A DNA stretch of 64,000 nt, from NCBI GenBank assembly GCA_019637395.1, contig JAHBVR010000008.1:269070-333069 (forward strand), in the 5' to 3' direction. The DNA is from Vulcanimicrobiota bacterium (GTDB lineage: Bacteria > Vulcanimicrobiota > Xenobia > Xenobiales > JADMJV01). Below the pieces are notes generated by a model. It made no database searches, was not told the DNA's origin, and saw nothing but the letters and a program-made list of their open reading frames with translations. Positions 14,267 to 22,448 of the stretch are shown here, piece by piece. The position numbers were made by a program, and so were the translations under genes. Each line of letters begins with the position of its first letter. Position 1 is the first letter of the stretch.

Positions 14267-14959
14267 TTAGAGCCCGGCCGTTTCCTCCACGCTTAACAAG
14301 CGATATTCGCCCGGGGCCAGGTCGCCGGTTTCGAAGCGGTGGAAGCGTTGGCGGTGGAGTTTCTCCACCTGGTTGCCGACGGCCAGCCACATGCGTTTGA
14401 CCTGGTGGTAGCGGCCTTCGTGCAGGGTCATCTCCACCTGCTGGGGACCGGTACCTTCGATAGCGCAGGGCAGCAGGGGCTTGTCGTCGTCCTCCAGCAG
14501 GGCTCCGCCGGCGCGCAGTTTCTCCAGTTGCTCAGGAGTGGGCGCATCCACCAGGTCGACTCGATAAACTTTGTCGATCTGAGAGCGGGGCGAGGTCAGG
14601 CGGTGCAGTGCCGCTCCGTCGGTGGTCAGCAGCAGCACACCGGTGGTGTCGCGATCCAGGCGCCCGACGGTGGAGAGAGCCGGCTTGCGCATCAGGTAGC
14701 GGTCGGGAAACATTTCGAAGACCAGACGGCCCACATCTTTGTGGCTGCAGGTCACGCCTTCGGGCTTGTGCAGGAGAATCCAGAGAGGATCGGGGTCGAT
14801 CGGTTCACCGTCCCAGCAGACTTCAAACCATTCCGCTTTCTGGTCGGCTTTGCGCGCCGGCTCCCCGAGTACGGTTACGCGATCGAGATTTTTACGAAGT
14901 TCGCTGCGGGTGCAATACCCCAGGTTCGAGAGCAGTTTGTCTAGGCGTTCTTTCGGCAT
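14267..14959 (-). CDS. rsuA: RsuA-type 16S rRNA pseudouridine synthase
   Basis: 230 residues, the usual length. The N-terminal S4-like RNA-binding region starts MPKERLDKLLSNLGYCTR. The catalytic domain has the pseudouridine synthase motif VGRLDRDTTGVLLLTTDG with the nucleophilic Asp in RLD, then KVYRVDL and the C-terminal EGRYHQVKRMW motif of the RsuA/RluB/E/F family. RsuA makes pseudouridine 516 in 16S rRNA; the exact site for this protein is inferred. Its start overlaps the end of the RsmC-like gene by 19 nt, placing it last in a leftward RNA-modification operon. Confidence 0.9.
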   Translation of the reverse strand: MPKERLDKLLSNLGYCTRSELRKNLDRVTVLGEPARKADQKAEWFEVCWDGEPIDPDPLWILLHKPEGVTCSHKDVGRLVFEMFPDRYLMRKPALSTVGRLDRDTTGVLLLTTDGAALHRLTSPRSQIDKVYRVDLVDAPTPEQLEKLRAGGALLEDDDKPLLPCAIEGTGPQQVEMTLHEGRYHQVKRMWLAVGNQVEKLHRQRFHRFETGDLAPGEYRLLSVEETAGL

Positions 14960-15864
14960 TGAAACAGCTTATATCCGCGCTGCTGGCGCACCTCTATCAG
15001 TTGCAGATTAAGGGGGCCCAGTGCCTCCTGGTAAGGGAGGTGTTCATTGGCTACCATCCATAGAGTGCCGGAGCGGCGCAGGGCTCCTGCGGCGCGCGCC
15101 AGCAGGGCCAGGCCCAGGGCGCGATCCTCCTGGCCGGAACCGTGAAATGGCGGGTTTAAGGTGAGCCAGTCGTATCCGCCCGGTGGTTTTTCTTTCACCA
15201 GATCGAGCCAGAGGGGTCGGCAGCGCTCGTCGTGAGCACAATTGGCCCAGGCGGCCCGCACCGCTCGCTGATCCACGTCCACCAAGTCGAGGTGCCGGCA
15301 GCCGCGCTTCAAGAGTTGGCGGGCCAAAAGTCCGGGACCACAGCCCAGGTCAGCCCCGTCTCCAGGCAATTGGGCAGGCAAGAAATCCAGCAGTAATTGA
15401 GATCCTGGATCGAAACGATCCCAACTGAAGAGACCGGGACAGCTGACAAAATCAGCTTCGAGGTAGGGGGGCCGTAAGGCCAGGGGGTCCCCTTGATCAG
15501 GCAGGGTGTCCCGAGCCAGTTCCATGAGGCGGCAGTGATTCTGACTGAAAGAATCGATGGGTTTGAGCTGCTTACGCCAACCATCCGCTCCCAGCCGGTT
15601 CTCCGCGCACAAGAAGACGCGCCCCCCGGCCCGCCGGGCCAGGGCCAGGTATTCCCTGGTTTCCTCGCGGCTGGGGGTGGCCAGCACATGGACTTCCGGG
15701 AAAGTCTGCTGACCATCCCAATCGGGAGCTTCCAGGTTCAGACGCTGACTGCGATCCGGCTGCAAGACCGCGGCCGGCCGCAGCTCGGGATGGGCTCCCC
15801 CGGCTAACTGCAGGGCCGGCACCGGACCTCTTTGGCGGGCCAGCACTTCCAGGGCGGCTCTCAT
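14941..15864 (-). CDS. RsmC-like 16S rRNA guanine-N2 methyltransferase
   Basis: 307 residues from ATG 15864, which overlaps the TrhO stop (ATGA); a longer frame upstream lies within trhO and is not used. The architecture is that of RsmC/RlmG: a degenerate N-terminal methyltransferase-like domain (about 1-140), then a class I SAM-binding domain with GDGADLGCGPGLLA (motif I, about 172-185), DLVDVDQRAV (motif II) and LTLNPPFH (the NPPF catalytic motif of N2-guanine methyltransferases). RsmC methylates G1207 of 16S rRNA. It is cotranscribed with trhO and rsuA, so the operon modifies both tRNA and the small-subunit rRNA. Confidence 0.85.
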   Translation of the reverse strand: MRAALEVLARQRGPVPALQLAGGAHPELRPAAVLQPDRSQRLNLEAPDWDGQQTFPEVHVLATPSREETREYLALARRAGGRVFLCAENRLGADGWRKQLKPIDSFSQNHCRLMELARDTLPDQGDPLALRPPYLEADFVSCPGLFSWDRFDPGSQLLLDFLPAQLPGDGADLGCGPGLLARQLLKRGCRHLDLVDVDQRAVRAAWANCAHDERCRPLWLDLVKEKPPGGYDWLTLNPPFHGSGQEDRALGLALLARAAGALRRSGTLWMVANEHLPYQEALGPLNLQLIEVRQQRGYKLFQCRKNA

Positions 15865-16640
15865 GCCCGGGCGGGCTCGCAATAAAAACACGGTTCCAGC
15901 CCGGGCTGGCCGCATTCAGGGCAGCGCCGATAGCGCTCGCTGGGCTGCAGGTTCTGGTCGAGGGCCACGCGATCATCGAAGACGAAGCATTCGCCTTCAA
16001 AGAAGCCGTGGGGATAGCTCTCCATATAATGCAGAATGCCCCCGTCCAGTTGGTAGACCTCGGTAAAGCCCTGGGCCTTCAGGTAGGGAGCCGCCTTCTC
16101 GCAGCGGATACCGCCGGTGCAGAAGGTGAGGATGGGCTTGTCTTTGGGGACATCCAGACGGGAAACGTAGTCGGCAAATTGAGTGAAGGTGCTGGTGCCC
16201 GGATCGACGGCCCCGCGAAAAGTACCCAGGCGGATTTCATAGTCATTGCGCACGTCCAAAAGCATGACGTCGGGACGTTGCAGCATTTCGTGCCATTCTT
16301 GCGGCGAAAGGTGGGGAGCCGGCGAACCCTTTCGACCGATGGCTCCGCTGGTGACCGTTTCGCGGCGGCGCACCACCTTCCAGCGGCGAAACGGGGCGAA
16401 GGCTGACTGGCTGCGTTTGATGATGCTCAAAGGCAGGCGCTCGGCCAGCCAGGTTTCGATGGCTTCGAGCGTTTCGGCCGCCCCGGCCAGAGTGGCGTTG
16501 AGGCCGTCGGGAGCCACCAGCACCATTCCGTTCAGAGGGGGCTGTCCGGGTTCCCAGCCTTGCAGTCTTTCCAGGAGTCTTTCGATTTCGCCATCCGAGA
16601 GCGGCGTCAGAGCATAGAACGTGGAAACCTGGTAGTTCAA
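15861..16640 (-). CDS. trhO: tRNA uridine(34) hydroxylase TrhO (YceA-type rhodanese)
   Basis: 259 residues. The N-terminal acylphosphatase-like domain has FYALTPLSD and LNGMVLVAPDGLNATLAG. The rhodanese domain (about 120-215) has VMLLDVRNDYEIRLGTF and the active loop FCTGGIRCEKA with catalytic Cys. A Cys-rich tail (CPECGQPGLEPCFYC) completes the family pattern. TrhO uses molecular oxygen to make 5-hydroxyuridine at the wobble base of tRNA. Its start overlaps the upstream TP-methylase stop by 4 nt and its stop overlaps RsmC by 4 nt, so all are translationally coupled. Confidence 0.95.
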   Translation of the reverse strand: MNYQVSTFYALTPLSDGEIERLLERLQGWEPGQPPLNGMVLVAPDGLNATLAGAAETLEAIETWLAERLPLSIIKRSQSAFAPFRRWKVVRRRETVTSGAIGRKGSPAPHLSPQEWHEMLQRPDVMLLDVRNDYEIRLGTFRGAVDPGTSTFTQFADYVSRLDVPKDKPILTFCTGGIRCEKAAPYLKAQGFTEVYQLDGGILHYMESYPHGFFEGECFVFDDRVALDQNLQPSERYRRCPECGQPGLEPCFYCEPARA

Positions 16641-18250
16641 CGGCGAGCCTTGATCCAGCCGGCCAGCGGCTCCAGAGAAATGCCCTTGGCCACCGACTCC
16701 AGCGCTTCCTCACAGCGCATCCGCAGCAACAGGTAGGGCGCCACCGGATGTTCCGGGTGATCCAGCAGATAGAGAGACCAGTTGCCATCCTCGGCCAGTT
16801 GGTTCAGGTCGGTTTTGGCCAGGGCTTCACGAATTTCCCGGCCGGCCAGTTGTAGATGAGCGTGCAGCCACATCTTGGCGCTGGGATTTTTCTGCAGCAC
16901 CAGGCGCGACTCGTTCAGTTCCAGGAAAGCCACCAGGCGTTCCACCGCGGACAGATGCAGAGCGCGCAGGAAGGGAGCGTTCTCAAGGGGCCGGGGATTG
17001 GGACCGGGTAAGTAAAGGGCCAGGCTGTCCGCCTCGGGTTTTGCTTGGAAGGCGCTGGAGGGTCCCCAATAAAGAGCGCCGTTCCGGCTTTCAGCCGGTA
17101 GGCGCAAGAGAGTGGCCAGGTTGAGTGGTTCGGGCGGCTGATGTTCGGGAGGGAAGGATTGAAAACCCAACAACCCCGGATCCAGCGGAACATCGCAGTA
17201 GACTCCGTCTTCCCAAGAAATAGAAGGACGGATTCGGTAACTCAGCTTCGCTGCCTGAGCCTGCCTGGCCCAGTCCACCGCTCCACTGTTACAGGGATGG
17301 GCGGGAAAAAGCACCAGTTTGGGCCGGCCATCGTCCGGCAACTGATTGAATTCAGTCACTAACTGGGCCTGAGGAACTTCCGCGATCGGCTGCAGGCTGT
17401 AGATGGCGCGCCCGGCCATGAGGTCGGTGGTCTCCTGGGTGCGATCGGCCCAGACCAGCCCGGTGCCGGCCAATTCCAGTTCCACCGGTTCTTCGCGAGG
17501 CCGCAGGTCGGGCGGCAGGCTATCGTAGGCGAGCGGGGGCACCCACAGGGTGTATTCACTCACCATCTCCACTTGATGGAGTTCTTCGAGGCGGCAGCGG
17601 TCGGCTCGGGTCGGACGTTCGGGGGAATTGGACCCGAAGTAGAGTACCACTTCGTGGTCTGCGCCGAAGGTTTGGGCCAGTTTCTCTCCCAGTGCCCGAA
17701 TGAAACCTCGGAAGCGACCGGGGATCCAGCCTCCCGTATTGTCCCCCAGGCTGGGCACCTGGAAAATGATTTGTGAACAGCCTGGATCGACGGCCACCGC
17801 ATGTAGCAACAGATCGTGGCCTTCGTATATCTGCAGCCCGTAGCGGTGAGCGTCCACGCGCAGGTCGGCCAGCAGGCAGTCGATGGAGGAAACGCCGGGA
17901 AGGATCTCCACCTCGTAGCCCGACTGAGCCGTTTGTTCGATGGCCAGTCGGCTCGGGTCGCAGAAGACCAGGGGGTGCCCATAGGATACCAGGGCCGCGT
18001 TGCCGCCATCGTTCAGGCAGGCCAGCACTTGATCGGCCATCTCCTGGTAGGTCTCACGCCGGGGCTTGCCCAGGGCGTAGTGAGTCATTAAATTGTAGAA
18101 GTTGGGGTTCAACTGGCGCAGCCAGGCTTGCTTTTCCAGATTGTCGGAAATCAGGAAGACCCGGTCGGCCTGGCGCAACGCCTCCAGGCAGCGATGGCTG
18201 GCCTGCTCGGGGCAGCGTAGCCCCAGTCCTAAAACACTCAACTTGGTCAT
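16637..18250 (-). CDS. TP-methylase (SAM-dependent), borosin-like, with a degenerate second copy
   Basis: 537 residues from ATG 18250. Residues 1-245 form a tetrapyrrole-methylase-fold domain: LSVLGLGLRCPEQAS, then SYGHPLVFCDPS (89-100), VEILPGVSSIDCLLADLRVD (114-133) and YGLQIYEGHDLL. The GHP...LPGVSSxDCLxADLxVD combination is that of borosin alpha-N-methyltransferases (OphMA/SonM type), not of CobA/RsmI. Residues about 308-372 look like a decayed repeat (KLVLFPAHPC, YRIRPSISWEDGVY, LLGFQSFPPEHQ). The last 100 residues are helical (FLRALHLSAVERLVAFLELN), like a borosin-binding or clasp domain. No obvious core peptide is visible. It is coupled to trhO. Peptide N-methylation is inference. Confidence 0.75.
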   Translation of the reverse strand: MTKLSVLGLGLRCPEQASHRCLEALRQADRVFLISDNLEKQAWLRQLNPNFYNLMTHYALGKPRRETYQEMADQVLACLNDGGNAALVSYGHPLVFCDPSRLAIEQTAQSGYEVEILPGVSSIDCLLADLRVDAHRYGLQIYEGHDLLLHAVAVDPGCSQIIFQVPSLGDNTGGWIPGRFRGFIRALGEKLAQTFGADHEVVLYFGSNSPERPTRADRCRLEELHQVEMVSEYTLWVPPLAYDSLPPDLRPREEPVELELAGTGLVWADRTQETTDLMAGRAIYSLQPIAEVPQAQLVTEFNQLPDDGRPKLVLFPAHPCNSGAVDWARQAQAAKLSYRIRPSISWEDGVYCDVPLDPGLLGFQSFPPEHQPPEPLNLATLLRLPAESRNGALYWGPSSAFQAKPEADSLALYLPGPNPRPLENAPFLRALHLSAVERLVAFLELNESRLVLQKNPSAKMWLHAHLQLAGREIREALAKTDLNQLAEDGNWSLYLLDHPEHPVAPYLLLRMRCEEALESVAKGISLEPLAGWIKARR

Positions 18251-18285
18251 CGCGCCTAGATTTTGGCGCCCACCTCGCTCCCCCT

Positions 18286-18314
18286 CCCCAAAATTTCCCA
18301 TTCTGTGGTATACT
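18286..18314 (+). promoter_or_regulatory. Promoter of the prepilin gene (leaderless)
   Basis: TATACT (18309-18314) is a good -10 box. The ATG at 18322 lies 7 nt further on with no ribosome site between. No clear -35 element is visible at 17 bp (18286-18291). Confidence 0.5.
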
Positions 18315-18321
18315 TGTCCAG

Positions 18322-18759
18322 ATGTGGCGGCGTAAGCGGGGGTTCACCCTCATCGAGCTGATGATCGTGATTGCTATTATTGCGGTCCTGGCGGCGATTC
18401 TAGTGCCCAATTTCAAACGAGCCCGCGCGCGCAGCCAGTTATCCGCCTGCGTTTCGCAGTGTAAGTCCACGGCTACGGCCTTGGAAATGTATGCCGTCGA
18501 CAATGACGGTCGCTTTCCCGATACCAGTGGACTGCCCGGACTGGGGGTACTTACTTCGGGGAATTATCTGAAGCGGTTGCCCACCTGCCCGAGCCGCGGT
18601 ACCTGCACCTTCCTGGATTACGTTGCCACTACGACGCCTGATCGATTCAGTTTTTCATGCGTCGGCAACAACCACGGAGACTGCTTTCCCGGCTTGAACG
18701 GACTGAATATCCCCAGCTACAGCAACGACCTGGGCCCTACGCAGGAGCCGGCGCCTTAG
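18322..18759 (+). CDS. Type IV prepilin-like protein (pseudopilin)
   Basis: 145 residues from ATG 18322. The N-terminus MWRRKR-GFTLIELMIVIAII is a textbook class III leader: basic leader, Gly at -1, Phe+1 (N-methylated), Glu+5 and a hydrophobic spine. PilD-type peptidase would cleave after Gly7. The globular part has the KSTATALEMYAVDNDGRFPD pattern of minor pilins and type II pseudopilins, and Cys pairs (TCPSRGTCTF; SCVGNNHGDC) that could form disulfides. No assembly ATPase or platform gene is near. Its 3' end almost meets the convergent gene at 18762. Start choice rests on the leader and the -10 box. Confidence 0.9.
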   Translation: MWRRKRGFTLIELMIVIAIIAVLAAILVPNFKRARARSQLSACVSQCKSTATALEMYAVDNDGRFPDTSGLPGLGVLTSGNYLKRLPTCPSRGTCTFLDYVATTTPDRFSFSCVGNNHGDCFPGLNGLNIPSYSNDLGPTQEPAP

Positions 18760-18761
18760 AA

Positions 18762-19139
18762 TTACTTGCGACTCAACTGCGCTTCGGCTTCTTCGATTTT
18801 CACGGCGGCATTGGTCGAGAGGTATTCCGCCAGCCCGGCGCCGAGCAGCAAACCGACCGGCAGTCCCAGACCTGAGGACCATAGTCCCGGGTGATTCCCG
18901 ATGGCGGAGAATTGGTTCAATACTGTGGTTTTAGCCAGGTAGTAAACACCTGCGGCGCCCACCGCGGCTCCCGTCCAGGGCAGAGCGTAGGACGCGCGCA
19001 TCAGCCTCTCCTGAGACTGAATGCGATTGAGCAGCAGCATGTCCTGGCCGGTGACCTGGGGCGCTTTGTCGTCGGACAGAGAAGCCACAGGTTTACGCCC
19101 GGCCAGCCTGGGGGGGGTGTGATTGGTCTGAATACGCAT
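18762..19139 (-). CDS. Small membrane protein of unknown function
   Basis: 125 residues from ATG 19139; AGAGGG lies nine bases upstream. A polar, Pro/Arg-containing N-terminus of about 55 residues is followed by two hydrophobic segments (ALPWTGAAVGAAGVYYLAK and LWSSGLGLPVGLLLGAGLAE) and a charged tail. No family was recognised. It lies downstream of accC on the same strand. A perfect hairpin TAGCCC-ATGA-GGGCTA at 19164-19179 in the 60-nt gap has no U tract. Confidence 0.7.
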   Translation of the reverse strand: MRIQTNHTPPRLAGRKPVASLSDDKAPQVTGQDMLLLNRIQSQERLMRASYALPWTGAAVGAAGVYYLAKTTVLNQFSAIGNHPGLWSSGLGLPVGLLLGAGLAEYLSTNAAVKIEEAEAQLSRK

Positions 19140-19199
19140 CGTCAAATTCCCTCTCGCAGAGCATAGCCCATGAGGGCTAAGGAAGTGTGAATGCGAAAG

Positions 19200-20678
19200 T
19201 TAACGACCCGCCATTTTCCAGAGTTGGGCTTCGCTGGCCGCCAATACTGCCGGCGCCGGAGGCTCGCTCCGCCGGCCTTCCACGGCTGCCACCGCCGTCA
19301 TCAAGTCCAGCTCCTGTGGGGATCTGGTGCGAGCTAACTTGGGCAGGTACTCCGGCAGGAAATGAGTGGTCAGATTGCCGGCCACGAATTCTGGATGCTC
19401 GAGCACGGCCAAATGAAAGGGAATGGTGTGGGAAATGCCGGCCAGTTGAAATTCGCGCAAGGCCACCAGCATACGGGTGCGGGCTTCTTCGCGGTCGCGT
19501 CCGGTGGTAATGAGCTTGGCCACCATCGAATCAAAGGAACCGGGAACTTCGTAGCCTTGATAGAGATGGGTATCCACGCGCACGCCGGGCCCGGCCGGTA
19601 AATGGAGCCGCTCGATCTTGCCCGGTGTCGGCAGGAAACCGCGATAGGGGTCTTCACAGGTGATGCGGCACTCCATCGACCAGCCGCGCAACTGGACGTC
19701 CTCCTGGCGGATGGGCAGCACCTCTCCGTGAGCCACGCGGATTTGTAATTTGACCAGATCCAACCCGGTGATTTGCTCAGTGACCGGATGCTCTACCTGC
19801 AGGCGCGTATTCACTTCCAAGAAGTAGAAGTTGCGCTGGGCATCGACCAGAAATTCAAAGGTGCCGGCTCCGCAGTAGCCGAGCTTTTTGGCGCCGGCCA
19901 CGGCCGCCTGGCCCATCCGTTCGCGTAGTTCGGGAGTCAGGGCCGGCGAAGGAGCTTCTTCAATCATCTTTTGGAAACGCCGCTGGATGGAGCATTCGCG
20001 CTCACCCAGGTAGACGGCGTTGCCGTGGGCGTCGCCCAGGATTTGAATCTCGACGTGACGGGGCCGCTCTACATATTTTTCCAGGAACAGCTCGCCTGAG
20101 CCGAAGGCGGCCTGGCTTTCCGAACGCGCCTGCGGAAAGGCCTGGCGCAGTTCGGTTTCGTTGTCGACCTTGCGCATGCCGCGCCCGCCTCCCCCGCCGC
20201 TGGCTTTGACCAGCAGGGGGTAGCCGATGGACCTGGCCAGTTCCACCGCTTCCTCCACGGTGGGGACCGGCTCCTCGGTGCCCGGCACCACCGGCAGTCC
20301 GGCCGAAGTCATCAGCTTGCGCGCCTGGTTTTTGTTGCCCAGCCCGTAGATGACTTCCGGGCTCGGACCGATGAAGACAATACCCGAATCGCGGCATAGC
20401 TGGGAAAAGTCCGCGTTCTCGGAGACGAAGCCATAGCCCGGATGGATGGCCTGCGCTCCAACTTTCTTGGCTGCCGCTACCAATCCCTCAATGTCAAGGT
20501 AACAGCCTCGCGGCGTGTCTCCCTTCAGCTCCACCGCCACGTCAGCCAACTCCACGGCCAGCGTATCGCGATCGATGGGTGCGTAAGCCAGCGCCGGCGA
20601 GATACCCAGCTCGCGGCAGGCGCGCAAAAGACGAACGGCAATTTCACCGCGATTAGCAATCAAAATTCGAGAAAACAT
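19200..20678 (-). CDS. accC: Biotin carboxylase (acetyl-/acyl-CoA carboxylase subunit)
   Basis: 492 residues. It starts FSRILIANRGEIAVRLLRAC, the biotin carboxylase N-domain signature. ATP-grasp elements are VKASGGGGGRGMRKV (glycine-rich loop), ERECSIQRRFQKMIEEAPSP and FLEVNTRLQVEHPVTE (catalytic and metal residues). The C-domain ends around residue 450; about 40 further residues form an unassigned tail. The enzyme carboxylates biotin on BCCP using ATP and bicarbonate, the first step of fatty-acid or other acyl-CoA carboxylation. No accB or carboxyltransferase gene is adjacent, so its partner must lie elsewhere. Confidence 0.95.
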   Translation of the reverse strand: MFSRILIANRGEIAVRLLRACRELGISPALAYAPIDRDTLAVELADVAVELKGDTPRGCYLDIEGLVAAAKKVGAQAIHPGYGFVSENADFSQLCRDSGIVFIGPSPEVIYGLGNKNQARKLMTSAGLPVVPGTEEPVPTVEEAVELARSIGYPLLVKASGGGGGRGMRKVDNETELRQAFPQARSESQAAFGSGELFLEKYVERPRHVEIQILGDAHGNAVYLGERECSIQRRFQKMIEEAPSPALTPELRERMGQAAVAGAKKLGYCGAGTFEFLVDAQRNFYFLEVNTRLQVEHPVTEQITGLDLVKLQIRVAHGEVLPIRQEDVQLRGWSMECRITCEDPYRGFLPTPGKIERLHLPAGPGVRVDTHLYQGYEVPGSFDSMVAKLITTGRDREEARTRMLVALREFQLAGISHTIPFHLAVLEHPEFVAGNLTTHFLPEYLPKLARTRSPQELDLMTAVAAVEGRRSEPPAPAVLAASEAQLWKMAGR

Positions 20679-20718
20679 GGCTGCCAGTTTTTCCCCGGCC
20701 GGCAGCTTCCCTGCGAAT

Positions 20719-21138
20719 TCAGGGCAGCACGACCAGTCCTTGCGTCAGAGCGGCGTTCCGGAGTCGCTGGTCCAGACACACAAAGGAAATTGTTTCTCCC
20801 GAGCGGCGACGCCATATTTCAGCCGCTGCCAGTTGTGCGGCATCGGCAGCTCGTAACGTGTGCACACGCAACATCTCCATTCCTAACCGTCTGACTTCGG
20901 GGGTCGGAAGAACTTCGAGCATACCTTGCCTGAGACGTTCCAGTTCGTTCCGTATGTTGCGAGCTTCCGTTTGGGTAAATTCGCCTTCGCGGACTCTGCG
21001 ACATAATGCTGACTCGCACTCTAGGGGAGTCGACCACCAGATAATATGATTGCTTCCGGTAAAACTTGCGCGCACCTCGGCGCTACGGGGTTCCTGGATG
21101 ACGAGGGGCAAGATAGCGGAGGAATCCCAAAATATCAA
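20719..21138 (-). CDS. PIN-domain toxin (VapC-like ribonuclease)
   Basis: 139 residues. PIN-domain acidic residues are visible: Asp5 in MIFWDSSAILPLV, Glu in TPLECESALCRR, Asp in HTLRAADAAQLAAA (the LRAxDAxxLA motif) and Asp in SFVCLDQRL. Such toxins cut tRNA or other RNA with bound magnesium. Its ATG overlaps the stop of the antitoxin gene (ATGA, 21135-21138), the standard antitoxin-first arrangement. Confidence 0.9.
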   Translation of the reverse strand: MIFWDSSAILPLVIQEPRSAEVRASFTGSNHIIWWSTPLECESALCRRVREGEFTQTEARNIRNELERLRQGMLEVLPTPEVRRLGMEMLRVHTLRAADAAQLAAAEIWRRRSGETISFVCLDQRLRNAALTQGLVVLP

Positions 21139-21395
21139 AATCGGTCTTCTCGTTCTATTTCCACCGGGCGACTGCTTTGGGCCTGTATTGCGGGTAACTG
21201 AGCCTCTGCCTCGGGTAAACGTAACAGACCTTGCTTGACCATGTCCAGGATAACTTCGTCAAACGAGTTGGTCACCGCGCAGAGGCGAGCTACCGGGCGG
21301 CCACGCTCGGTCAGCACCACTTCTTCCCCCGCCTTTACGTGGGCAATCAGGGAACTAAGCTTGGCTTTGGCTTCGGCGATCGATGCTCGTCTCAT
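21135..21395 (-). CDS. Phd/YefM-type antitoxin
   Basis: 86 residues beginning MRRASIAEAKAKLSSLIAHV, then GEEVVLTERGRPVARLCAV, the prevent-host-death fold signature (A-x-x-x-L-x-x-L-x..V-x-x-G-x-x-x-x-I/L-T-x-R/G-x-P-V-A). The acidic C-terminal tail would wrap the PIN toxin encoded next. It is likely autoregulated, as usual for the family; no operator could be picked out. Confidence 0.9.
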   Translation of the reverse strand: MRRASIAEAKAKLSSLIAHVKAGEEVVLTERGRPVARLCAVTNSFDEVILDMVKQGLLRLPEAEAQLPAIQAQSSRPVEIEREDRF

Positions 21396-21435
21396 ATGTG
21401 ACCATCATAGTCATCCCGAGCTGAAGGGTCAATGG

Positions 21436-22311
21436 TTACAGATTGCCGGACCACCAGGTTTTGACTTGCACTTTCATACGCTTCCAGATGCTCTTTTTTA
21501 GTTCGCGGATCTCGCCCAGGCGTTGCAGCACTTCGTAGGCGGACTCGGGGCGTTGCTCGGCTTCTTTTTGCAGCAGGTCGCCGAGTAGCAGCTCCAGTTT
21601 GGGGTTGGCTTCGGGTGCGAAGCGGCGCAAGGGGGGAAAGTTAAAGCGGAACGGCTCGGGGTCTTGCAAAGTGAGCAACTGATAGAGGGTGGCTCCCAAG
21701 GCATAGAGGTCCGAGCGGGGACTGGTCTTTCCCAGATACTGCTCGATGGGCGCGTAGCCGGGCGTTCCGTAGGCGGTGGTGTCACCGGCCTGGGTGGGAT
21801 TGAGCACGCGGGCGATGCCGAAGTCGACCAGTTTCAGAGGTCCGCGCACGCTGACCATGACGTTGGCCGGTTTCAGGTCGCGGTAGACGATGGGGGGCTC
21901 CAAGGAGTGCAGGTAGTGCAGCACTTCGCACAACTGGGCTCCCCAGGAGATGACGTCGCCTTCAGGGATGGGAACTTTAGCATCCTTGAGCACCGACTGC
22001 AGAGTGGGCCCCTCTACTCGCTCCATCACCAAAAAATGGCGGCCCTGTTCTTGAAAGCGGGCCACCACTTTGGGCAGATAAGGGTGCTCCAGTTGCATCA
22101 ACATGTCCGCTTCGCGCGAGAACATGTTCCAGGTTTCCAGTTGCTCCTGGGACGAGAGGCCGGACACGTCGACTTCTTTGAGGGCCCAGACTTTGCCCTT
22201 CTCACGGGTGTCCCGCACAAACCAGACGGTTCCGCTGGCGCCCGTGCCCAGCAGGCGCTCAATGCGGTAGCGGCCGGCCAGGATGCGGCCGATACCGGAG
22301 GGAGACTGCAC
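21436..22311 (-). CDS. Hanks-type serine/threonine protein kinase
   Basis: About 291 residues. The kinase domain has LLGTGASGTVWFV (glycine loop), VWALKEVD (ATP Lys), IVYRDLKPANVMV (catalytic loop, Tyr in place of His as in many bacterial kinases), LVDFGIARVLN (DFG) and GTPGYAPIEQY (P+1 loop). No membrane segment or sensor domain follows; the protein ends shortly after the kinase with a basic, Trp-containing tail. The start is uncertain: GTG 22311 sits 8 residues before ILAGRYRIERLL, while GTG 22380 would add 23 residues. The long open frame beyond that is antisense to the next gene and was ignored. It lies downstream of two ABC-2 permease genes on the same strand. Confidence 0.9.
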   Translation of the reverse strand: MQSPSGIGRILAGRYRIERLLGTGASGTVWFVRDTREKGKVWALKEVDVSGLSSQEQLETWNMFSREADMLMQLEHPYLPKVVARFQEQGRHFLVMERVEGPTLQSVLKDAKVPIPEGDVISWGAQLCEVLHYLHSLEPPIVYRDLKPANVMVSVRGPLKLVDFGIARVLNPTQAGDTTAYGTPGYAPIEQYLGKTSPRSDLYALGATLYQLLTLQDPEPFRFNFPPLRRFAPEANPKLELLLGDLLQKEAEQRPESAYEVLQRLGEIRELKKSIWKRMKVQVKTWWSGNL

Positions 22312-22448
22312 GCTGCTCAGAAGCCGGTGCCGCGAAGCGGCCTGGCGCTCTTCTGGTTGTGCTGAAATTGCCCCGTGCACGGTACGCGGTCGGGAAGCCA
22401 GCTTGCTGGTGACAGACCGCCTGAGCCTGGGGCAATTTTCAAGCCGCT

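Noticed and set aside
19164-19179. Perfect hairpin TAGCCC-ATGA-GGGCTA between accC and the next gene
   Set aside because: The stem is only 6 bp and no U tract follows in either direction, so it is not called a terminator.
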